In this document: positions 56,155-64,000 of the stretch, one piece after another | How the letters are laid out: each line of letters begins with the position of its first letter | Numbering within the stretch: the stretch's first letter is position 1 | Assembly (NCBI GenBank): GCA_002794735.1 | Contig: NBAZ01000005.1 | Coordinates: 1,426,001-1,490,000, forward strand | Length of the DNA stretch: 64,000 nt | Direction: 5' to 3' | From: Pyrrhoderma lamaoense | Lineage: Eukaryota > Basidiomycota > Agaricomycetes > Hymenochaetales > Hymenochaetaceae | The notes under the pieces: generated by a model | Seen by the model: the letters and a program-made list of their open reading frames with translations, nothing else | What the model was told of the DNA's origin: nothing | The model's database searches: none | Made by a program: the position numbers and the translations under genes

Positions 56155-56365
56155 ACGTCTCCCGTAGAGACGAAGATTAATCAGTGGTGTCAGACAAAGG
56201 TCAATAGTCCTGGTGGGCTGGATGATGCCTACTGTGGTAGGGTATAAGATGTAACAAGTCCGTTTACTAGCAACCCCCATCGAGGGAGTTCGATTCACGC
56301 TCAAATTCTCACTGCTCTGCAACTCGAACAACCAGTTACTGATTCCTCAATTAACAAATCCGACT
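56155..56365 (+). pseudogene. Decaying remainder of copy B cytosolic tail after the stop codon
   Basis: Reading straight on past the TAA at 56152-56154 in the same frame gives TSPVETKINQWCQTKVNSP and then DDAYCG. This matches TPPAVETKMHQWEQAEVVSP and NDAYGG of the mucin-like protein at 47.3-48.7 kb. A second in-frame stop follows near 56247, after which TSPFTSNPHRGS still resembles the paralogue (NPFATSHSNHGD). I read this as coding sequence that was lost when the TAA arose. It is probably now part of the 3' untranslated region. Confidence 0.7.
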
Positions 56366-57835
56366 GAATGAAACGGTACTTCGCATCCCCTTTCCATGAC
56401 CTTCAATTACTATACGTTATTTCCGACTTCTTGTTACCGATTCATCCGGTATCTTATGCTGTACAAATGAGATAGTAAACAGTCTCCTTGCACTGCTCTA
56501 TTCATGGTCTATAATCTGTAACCCCTCAAAATTCTTTGGGATATTGCGAGATTGTCTACCTCCCCACTTCTGCTTCTCCTAAACTCCGTCCATGTATATA
56601 ATAACTTGCTCTTGATATGGGTTGCAGAATCTAGTATCAGGGTACTGCTATTTCACTGTAGTACAATGTGTATCCTTGTGCGTCATATACAGTTAGATAC
56701 TTTGCGAAATCTCTATTTTGTATGTTTATCGTCTGTTTCCGCTTACGCTTCTTTTGTATGCTTTTCAAGTCATCCATTAGCAATAGATCTCATTCGTGTG
56801 GCTGCCTATATGCTTTCGAAAGTTACTACATTGTAAGCCACAAGGGGTGTGGGGTGCTAGGCCGAATACCCATTCTGACTGTTATTATTGAATATCTGCT
56901 TGCATCTATTTTTATTCATCGATGTTTATAGTAAGGTGCGTTGATACTATGTAAATCCCGATCAAAAAATGAAACGAAATCATGGTTACTCATATAGTCT
57001 GAGCCAAGAATCGTATATGATGCGTACGAGACCGTTCCAGATGAGCTTATGAGGGTAGATTTGGTGATTTGTATTCATTCAGTAGTTTTGATCGTTTTCT
57101 CTAACATCTAAAGCCTCAATTTGAACCTGAAGCTAGACACTTTATCCGAGGACACTGGCAACGTCCGATGTTTTGAGGGAGGACATAATAAGCTCTAAAG
57201 GATACCCTTGCCATTTCCATTGGCCGTTTGCCCTTTACCTTTCTCATAGCAGCTTTACCCACCAGTTTTATATCCAGAGCTTCATAACTAGTGCACTTGA
57301 TATTTATAATAGTGTGGTGGCCCTAGTGACATACACCGCTTCACAGAAACTGTTGATAGAGTTTATATCATATTCAACCCCGGAGCATAGTCTCCATAGC
57401 TAGTCTTTCTTTAGGTACTAGTACAGTATAGCAAGCTGTTGTATATTTCTGATATAGTAGCACTTTCAAAGCGTATGACATTTGTCCATGTACTCGCCCA
57501 CCCTCAGGCTTCAGTAGTCATCACTGTACCATTGAGAACCAGTGACAGACCATAACAACAGGTCGAGAATGAAGGTATGATAACGTGGATCTCTTCACAG
57601 TATGACTGAAATTTAAAAATCTCATCAATCCCAGCACCGGTTCAGCGTGGTCCCAGTACTCGTAGTTATGACGAAAGTCGAAGTTCAATAAATATACTTC
57701 CATATTTACTTATTTGGTATTATCTCGCTTATGTATAACGCCGATCATCGTCACTTTTCCACATTTCTCTTCTTCTCAACAACTACAATTGTAACAGTAA
57801 CTAATAATACAACATCCTCCTCAAAATAAATAATC
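56366..57835. other. 1.5 kb intergenic region upstream of the TFIIF gene
   Basis: No gene is supported. Open stretches at 56552-56931 and 57173-57403 are overlapping, have no motif and no splice context. The TC-rich stretch at 57750-57780 just before 57836 is a likely promoter element of the TFIIF gene. Confidence 0.5.
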
Positions 57836-58962
57836 ATGGAGGAGGTCGAGGACACAAAGCCAGATGTAGATATTAACATCAAAGAAGAAGAGGACACCCA
57901 GCCTGAGCCTGACGAGAGCCTCATGCTCGACAGTGGCTGTGGTCGTGTCTGGTCAGTAAAGGTGCCAAAGCATCTCATGGAACGGTGGTCGTCAATATCA
58001 AAGGACAATATCCATCTGGGAAGTGTCAGGATATACGACAGAGATCCAAAAACAGGGAAGCAGAGAATTGTACTGCTGGTGCCGTCTATGCCACTGTCAC
58101 CCGATGATCCAAAAGCGAGTGAGAAGCCGTCATATGCTCCAGGAACATACGATGAGTATGAGCTGGATATGGTGAATGACAGTGTTGAGAATCAAGTAGT
58201 GGTTGCTGAGAGAGAGAAGACACCTGGATCACGAGCTCGGACGACGATACTGACGGGGCGGGTGAAGCACGACTGCAATCTGCGTCCAGTGTTGACAGAC
58301 TCGTATAGAAGGCGGATAAAGGAGCGATCGGTGGCAGCAAATAAACCAAAACGAAGTATCAAGATACTTGATGAAGAAGAGGCAGGTGGAATCGGACGAA
58401 TGAATATGCTGAATGGAGGAGTGGGAACACCGTATGGTGGATTCCAAAATCTGGTTGTAAGTGTACTTAGTTTCGATTTGCATTCGGTGCTCTAAATGGA
58501 TGGACAGAAAGGAAAAAGCAAAATACCAAAAGGGACATTCGAACGGTATGCGCGTATACCACGGAACCAGCTACTGGATATGTTATTTGGACTGTATCGT
58601 GAACGGCCACGATGGTCGGCTCGAGATCTTCGTGCACGTACTGAACAGCCTGAAGCATATCTGAAAGAAGTACTGAATGAAATTGCGGATCTGCATCGCT
58701 CTGGAGAATTCAATGGAACGTATGAGCTGAAAGCGAATTTCAAGGATATGGTATGTATTTCAGATTGTGAATTGTGAATTTTGAGTTGCAGCTTATGCGT
58801 GTTGATTGTGTAAAGACGAGTGGGGATGTGGAATACTCTGGTACGGGGATTGTGAAGGAGGAGGAAGGAGAGGGAGAGGGAAATGATGATGTGGATGACA
58901 ATGATGATGAGGAGGACTCAGATGAAGACACAGACGACTCGGATATGGAGGAGATTTCGTAA
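57836..58962 (+). CDS. TFG2: Transcription initiation factor IIF, beta subunit (RAP30/Tfg2)
   Basis: The small subunit of TFIIF, which escorts RNA polymerase II to the promoter. Three exons: 57836-58456, 58508-58750 and 58792-58962, for about 344 residues. The N-terminal part has the dimerisation fold (GRVWSVKVPKHLMERWSSIS, LGSVRIYDRDPKTGKQRIVL, LTGRVKHDCNLRPVLTDSYR). After intron 1 comes the C-terminal winged helix: FERYARIPRNQLLDMLFGLY, RPRWSARDLRARTEQPEAYL and KEVLNEIADLHRSGEFNGTY, the well-known RAP30 DNA-binding domain. The tail is a long acidic run of Asp and Glu. The intron at 58751-58791 is only 41 bases and intron 1 is 51. An acidic N-terminus (VEDTKPDVDINIKEEED) precedes the fold. 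All domains look intact. Confidence 0.93.
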
Positions 58963-59479
58963 GAGATGAATATATACTAACTTATTTCTGGCACGGGACA
59001 TGTAAGAATAGTGCATTGACATAAACCTAGATTTGGACGACATGAGTATAGATGAGTGGTATGTAATGACGGATACCGGAGAGCAGGGAAGAAAAGAAGC
59101 GATAGAAATTGGAGAATACAAGAAACGATCGGGTGTTCGAAGACTGCTAAATGTGAGAGAGAGATAGAAGGAAAATTACTCTTGAAGGGGAAGACAGAGA
59201 GGTATTGAAAGTGACGTATAATTGGACAGACATGAAAAATGCTAATAATAAGAGGGAACGTGAAGGGAGAGGGTGGGGATGGGGAAAAAGGAAAGAGTAT
59301 AGAGACTTGTTTAGACGGAGGATGCGAAACGATACCAGTTAGAAGAAGTGGAAAAGGAGAAGATATGATTTATTGCAACAATAAGAACACAATAAGAACA
59401 ATTCCAGACATTGTTTGCCTTTGGACGAGTCGCCTGTTTTACTGAACTTTCATGCTTTGCTTCTACAGATCGTCCCCCC
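58963..59479. other. Purine-rich intergenic region downstream of TFIIF
   Basis: AG-rich sequence (for example 59150-59380) with no supported gene. An open plus-strand stretch at 59239-59445 has no motif. It should contain the TFIIF 3' untranslated region. Confidence 0.5.
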
Positions 59480-60100
59480 TCATTCCGCACCTTCTATGAT
59501 ATTGTTATTTGCCCCTCTTATATCGCTACTGGAGGACAATGCACTGATCCTGTCATAGTTGCTGGTATCCGCTTGACTGACAACTTCTTCCCAGATTTGT
59601 CCAGCCCGCCGATAGCTCGCCTGCCCATGTATCCTAATGTTGCTATCTCTTGAGTATCCTGCTTCATTTTTCATGGCTGTTGAGTCGTGTGGGGGGGGGG
59701 GGTCTTGAGACAGAGTTCTTCGGAGGTAAGGTCTAGTTATTACTTCTCGTCGTAACCTTTTTGTCCTCGTTATTTTATTCCTCGGTCGTCTGTAATCTCC
59801 TTGATCTTGCTGCATGCTTGTGACTGGAAGAGGCACTGTCAGCAATGAATTTTGATATTGAAAAGAGGTGAGTGTTAGGATGTGTGTTACAAAAAAGGTG
59901 AGGGACGGGAGAAGATGGGAGACTAGACTTACTTGAACTCGCCGTATTGGAATGAGAAGAATAATATAAATGAGAATGACAACGGCGGTGGAGTACGTTT
60001 GAAAAAAATAAACAAGTGCAATGGTATTTTTGTGAGGTTGTCTCGGGGTGGATTGTGAATTACCTGAAGTGGGAAGGATACTTCTGGAAAAAGGAATTGG
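59480..60100 (-). CDS. Tentative small membrane protein, gene structure unresolved
   Basis: I do not recognise this. On the minus strand a hydrophobic segment (STAVVILIYIILLIPIRR, near 60000-59940) ends at a good donor (gtaagt at 59931) with an acceptor (ctgacag) near 59840. Downstream, a minus-strand open stretch to 59480 encodes a hydrophilic tail (for example GYSRDSNIRIHGQASYRRAG) ending NNNIIEGAE. The frames do not join with canonical splicing. A run of 12 G (59691-59702; C on this strand) inside the tail makes the frame unsafe. If real, it is a single-pass protein with a basic anchor and disordered tail. It may equally be chance. Confidence 0.3.
   Translation of the reverse strand, partial: PIPFSRSILPTSGNSQSTPRQPHKNTIALVYFFQTYSTAVVILIYIILLIPIRRVQVSLVSHLLPSLTFFVTHILTLTSFQYQNSLLTVPLPVTSMQQDQGDYRRPRNKITRTKRLRREVITRPYLRRTLSQDPPPPHDSTAMKNEAGYSRDSNIRIHGQASYRRAGQIWEEVVSQADTSNYDRISALSSSSDIRGANNNIIEGAE
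59691..59702. repeat. Run of 12 G
   Basis: Mononucleotide run. On the minus strand it would encode a proline run inside the tentative small membrane protein. Its length decides that reading frame and may be miscalled. Confidence 0.9.
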
Positions 60101-60236
60101 CTCGGATTGTAAATGAGATTTTAGTTTATACGCGAAATGAGAATACCTGTGTGAGAGTGTCTCTCTTTCGGTTTGGTTTGTTATTGAGGACCATCGAGCC
60201 GGTTCTGTAAAGAAATATGGGGTCTCGATATGATAG

Positions 60237-61040
60237 ACTTATCGACCGGTCCATTTTCAAGATGTTATTGATCTGCGTATCCTGATGAGGTATAGTAAAG
60301 CTGTAGAAAGTAAGAGGAGGATTATGATAATCATAATAAATAAGATAAGTAATGGAGTTGAGGTAGTTGGAGTGGTAGTTGGAACAGAAAGACGGGAGTG
60401 GTAGTAGGTGGCATTCGTATTTAAGGCGTTCGAGGGGATATTTGTGGAAGAAGGCAGGGAGTCTGTATCTAATAGCAATATGTTGATGATGAGTGGAGAT
60501 GGCTATGTAGTAGCCACGGGGAGTAATACCGCACGGTGGCTGGCGCTCTGGATGCGAGGAACTAGACTGATCGTATGGTAACCTTAAGAATGATCTCGTT
60601 GGCGACAGTGTGTTGTTATTTTTGCCATGCCATGCCTTGGACTTATCGACCGGTCCATTTTCAAGATGTTATTTATCCGCGTATCCAATGAGGTATGGTA
60701 GAGCTACAGGAGTTAAGAGGAGGAATGTGATAATTATAATGAATAAGATGGGTAGTGGAGTTGAGGTAGTTGGAGTGATAGTTGGAGCGGGGAGACGGGA
60801 ATGGTAGTAGGTGGCATTCGTATTTAAGGCGTTCGAGGGATGTTAAAGCCGTTTATGAAAAAAAGTAGAGATTCTGTATCTCCAATATGAAGAATGTGAG
60901 TAGTGATGGCTCGTATTAGCCATGGTGAGTAATACCGGTCGGTGGCTGGCGCCCTGGATGCGAGGAAGTAGACTGATCGTATGGTAGCCTTATGAATGAT
61001 CTCGTTGGCGACAGTGTGTTGTTATTTCTGCCATGTCTTG
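60237..61040. repeat. Tandem duplication with 404-base period
   Basis: The sequence starting acttatcgaccggtccat at 60237 recurs at 60641, and similarity runs to about 61040. Shared words include ttgaggtagttggagt, ggcattcgtatttaaggcgt, gtggctggcg and ctcgttggcgacagtg. The copies have diverged by many point changes and small indels, so the duplication is not recent. On the minus strand each copy has a Thr/Pro/Ser stretch followed by a hydrophobic run (copy 1: TSTPLLILFIMIIIILLLLS; copy 2 similar). I cannot tell whether either copy is expressed. Confidence 0.85.
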
Positions 61041-61528
61041 GAAGTGGAGATACAATACATACTTACTCTTCACACCCTTCTCTAGTAAAGTATAATGATA
61101 CTTACTCGATATGATGTACTCGACACATGTAAAGCGATCATTACTTTCCTTCCAAACTTTGTGTCTATATTAGCAATCAAAGCATCGATACGAGATACAT
61201 CTTCCAGCTTTATCCCTACATAAGTTATTAGTATCCGAAATTTCGTATCAATTCTTGTTTTTTTTTCCCTCTTTTCTTTATGCCTTGGGGAATATCATCA
61301 CGTGACCAATTAGCGGTTCAGGAAGTGAAAAAAATAAGTTTGTAAACAAATAAGATTAAGGATTAGAGTTTTTTTTCCTCAAGTACTATAATATTTTACA
61401 AAATGTTAATGTTTGCGATAATGATTGATCTTAAGTAACCAGCTATTTATTATTATTCTTATTATTATTTTGGTTCTTTCTATACGATACAAGAATCATG
61501 GTAACGGAGGCATTTAGTATGAGCACCA

Positions 61529-61561
61529 ACACACACACACACACTGGCTCTCTCTCTCTCT
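61529..61561. repeat. (AC)n followed by (TC)n microsatellite
   Basis: An AC run of about eight units at 61529-61544 is followed by a TC run of about seven units ending at 61561. Confidence 0.9.
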
Positions 61562-61821
61562 ATGTCTTATAATTTTAAATTTTAAATCTACTAGCTCTGC
61601 CTCTAACGTCCCATGCTTGTTGATGCGTAATGTAACCCTCACGGTTATTCTCTTTTTTCTTTCTTTCCTTAGACGAGCTCGTAAAATGAGCTTCTCTATG
61701 TCCTATCTCGAGTCTCGAGTCTCGAGGCAGGGCACACTATCCTACGATCCCGGAGTTTCAAGCTTCTCAAGACGTAGCTTTTGGGTTTATCTGTGACCAA
61801 AGAAAAAATGTGTGAGTGTGT

Positions 61822-61839
61822 GAGAGAGAGAGAGAGAGA
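61822..61839. repeat. (GA)n microsatellite
   Basis: About nine GA units, preceded by a short (GT)n run. Confidence 0.9.
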
Positions 61840-62147
61840 AAGATGGAACCGAAAACAACACCTGATAACGTACCCACACATTCATAAACTATTTTCTTTT
61901 GTATTTGTATTTTGTATTTTGTATTTGGCGGATCATCGGATCATCTAGAGAGAGAGTTAACAACATCCAAGCTCTCACAAATAATCAAACCGAGTTGTTG
62001 TTAAATTAGTCGCTTCTAGCTTCCTAATACCCAATACCTCATTACTCATTACTCTTTGAGAGAGACTATACTTTACTTATTAGTTTGTTTATTTGTTCGT
62101 TCGCTCCATTCTCAACTTCTCTTTCTGTAAGTGATTGGAAACAACTG

Positions 62148-62171
62148 GTGTGTGTGTGTGTGTGTGTGTGT
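62148..62171. repeat. (TG)n microsatellite
   Basis: About twelve uninterrupted TG units. Confidence 0.9.
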
Positions 62172-63242
62172 AAGGGGCGGCGGGGTCGGAGGAGAAGGGT
62201 TGAATAGACTTTGGCTTAAGTTTAGACAAACGAACGAACGAAGCCAGAAGAAAAAAACAAAAAAAACATCTAAAGTATGTGGCTGGCAAAACTAAGAACT
62301 AGTACTTTTATAGATACATTTATTCATGACTTATGATTCATGTATTCATGAGACTTCACGAAGCGATACAAAGTTAACTAAAACATAAAAAAAGGGAGTA
62401 GAGGGAATCAGAGATAGATAGATAATTAAATAAGATACATACTAAGATAGATAGATATGGATAGCGTATAGTTTCTTGAATAAGCTTAGGGTGACATGTT
62501 ATCTCCTATCCGCTCCCCTCCCATCAACTTAAACTTGATATATATAAAAAGAACACGGATACAGATTCTTGTTTTCCGTCTTTTCGTGAGTGTGTTGCCG
62601 TGAGAGAGAAAGATGAAAGAAAGAAAGAGAGAGATGATAATCAAGCGGATCAACGGTTGTCTCTTTTTTTTATTCATTTTATTACTCATAACGGCATTAC
62701 ATCATCAACACAATCCGGAAAAAGAAGCTTGACCTTCTAGTTTATAGCTAGATCCCTCTTCTCTCCTTTGCACCCCCCTCCCACTAAAAGTCCGGGCTTC
62801 CATTTCTTTTCTTTTTCTTTTTCTTTCTACCCTGAAATAAGATAAATTTGACTTGATAAGTAGTTATCTACTTTGTTGCCACCCGTTCTAATAAGAGGTG
62901 GGGTGGGGGGTGTCAAATGAAGAACGGAAGAGTTCTCGACTCTTGTATAGTGTGTGTGTGTGTGGCGGTTTTTCTTTTCTTCCACAACTAAATCATTTTT
63001 TTGTTTATTTATATAGTTAAATGTGTATCGGAGGTCGCTGAGTGAGAAAAGGGAGGGAGGATGTGCAGGGGATCAGATCCTTTTTTTGTAGTACTAGACC
63101 CGTATTGATTATTTGTCCCGTTGATATATGTTCCTGGTCGTTAGTATATATTAAGTAGTAGAGTAAGAAAGAAAGAAAAAAAAACTTTGCTATCACTGAA
63201 CCATATCTCAGTAATATGAGTTATATCTGGAGTATGGGAGAA

Positions 63243-63254
63243 GGGGGGGGGGGG
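63243..63254. repeat. Run of 12 G
   Basis: Mononucleotide run in non-coding DNA. Confidence 0.9.
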
Positions 63255-64000
63255 AACAGGGAGATACGAGTTGAAGAAGTCCGAAAGGATGGGAGTGACG
63301 TAAAAACGTAAAACTCATATATTATTATAAGATTGATAAAAAATGTTAAATTCAGTTCATTTAGTTTAAAATCTCTAATCAGATTTTACTCTATAAGAAT
63401 CCCTGATTAATATCATCTTTGTGACCGATATTACGGGTTTTTGAGTGATTTGCTCCTAGTTCGGAAAACGGGAATACGACGGGAGTGACGGACGATTGAT
63501 AAATGTGAGTGATAAAGATGAATTTGGTTTGTAGCAAACAGACAAAGCATGAGAGAGGGAGAAGTGTGGAGGGCGGACACGTTCATAAACGAATCATATA
63601 AAGCCGTAAGGTGGCGTTTGGATTCACAAGGCAAGGGAGAGGGAGGGGTGGTGGTGACATACGTACATGGGAAATGGAAGACTTGCTAAGATGTTAGTCG
63701 GAGACTAGGATGAGTGTTACACGTTACCTTGCGAGTGGCATGCAGTGAAGGAAATGAGCGTGAGTCGGAGGGCAAGAGGAGAGGGAGACAGTTCATTAAT
63801 GAGCCGTTATTATTAGCCGGGGATTAAAAGCACAGTATGGAGAGAAAGGGAAAGGGAGGTGGAGAGAGTGGGAGAGGGAGCGTGAGAGAAGGGAGGAGGA
63901 TCGGAAGACATGCGGACCGAATTACCGAAAAAGGAGAGTCTGGAGGAAAGAGAACATCCGAAGCGGGGAGACGGGTAGATGAGAGAAGAGAGTGTGAGAG

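Larger units (their letters stand above)
61041..64000. other. 3 kb gene-free, microsatellite-rich and purine-rich region
   Basis: No gene is supported on either strand. The sequence contains dinucleotide repeats (below), tetranucleotide GATA steps near 62414-62460, TCGAGTC steps at 61708-61724, GTATTTT steps near 61900-61927 and a run of 12 G. From about 62.9 kb the plus strand is increasingly G- and A-rich, and nearly all purine in the last 200 bases. It may be a long promoter or leader of a gene beyond the window, or the edge of a repeat-rich region. I cannot tell which. Confidence 0.6.

Overview
The window is nuclear DNA of a filamentous fungus, most likely a basidiomycete of the Agaricomycetes. 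The base composition looks AT-rich (estimated by eye). Genes carry many short GT-AG introns of about 45-90 bases with CTAAC/CTGAC-like branch sites. The gene content also fits: a DUF6533-type membrane protein pair, a GH5_5-like endoglucanase, a class III chitinase, an N-terminally split membrane P450 and a single-pass SH3 membrane protein. No virus, transposon, CRISPR array or rRNA was recognised. All gene models below were spliced by hand.

Layout. 0-1.7 kb: uncertain, possibly the 3' end of a minus-strand gene. 1.7-3.3 kb: Myb/SANT-like DNA-binding protein. 4.0-7.3 kb: sugar transporter 1. 7.7-10.4 kb (minus): RNF216-like RBR ubiquitin ligase, head to head with a basic protein of unknown function (10.6-12.1 kb). 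13.0-14.0 kb (minus): single-pass SH3 protein. 15.2-17.4 kb (minus): kinetochore protein DSN1/Mis13. 18.1-20.2 kb (minus): secreted carboxylesterase. 20.5-26.8 kb (minus): full-length ABCC transporter. 29.0-30.5 kb: DHHC palmitoyltransferase. 32.2-34.5 kb: cytochrome P450. 34.8-36.5 kb (minus): Ppn2-like phosphatase, divergent from eIF1A (36.8-37.5 kb). 38.1-46.7 kb: four co-oriented genes (GH5 endoglucanase, GH18 chitinase, macrodomain hydrolase, sugar transporter 2), which fits polysaccharide breakdown followed by sugar uptake. 47.3-56.4 kb: a membrane-protein cluster (below). 57.8-59.0 kb: TFIIF beta subunit. 59.5-61.0 kb: possible small membrane protein and a tandem repeat with a 404-base period. 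61.0-64.0 kb: gene-free, microsatellite-rich and increasingly purine-rich.

The most unusual part is 47.3-56.4 kb. A mucin-like single-pass protein and a tandem pair of DUF6533-type multi-pass proteins share a cytoplasmic tail. The homology of the tail continues past the stop codon of the second DUF6533 gene, so that gene has lost part of its tail. The flanking DNA also looks duplicated. This resembles a small family of membrane receptors being reshuffled by tandem duplication and head swapping.

A second theme is very small exons (8, 8, 9, 11, 12, 12 and 16 bases), several of which encode functional motifs: the sugar transporter G-Y-[DN] motif, the macrodomain glycine loop and the chitinase N-terminal strand. 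Two genes (chitinase and mucin-like protein) carry an apparent one-base deletion in a short homopolymer. These are either sequencing errors or real lesions.
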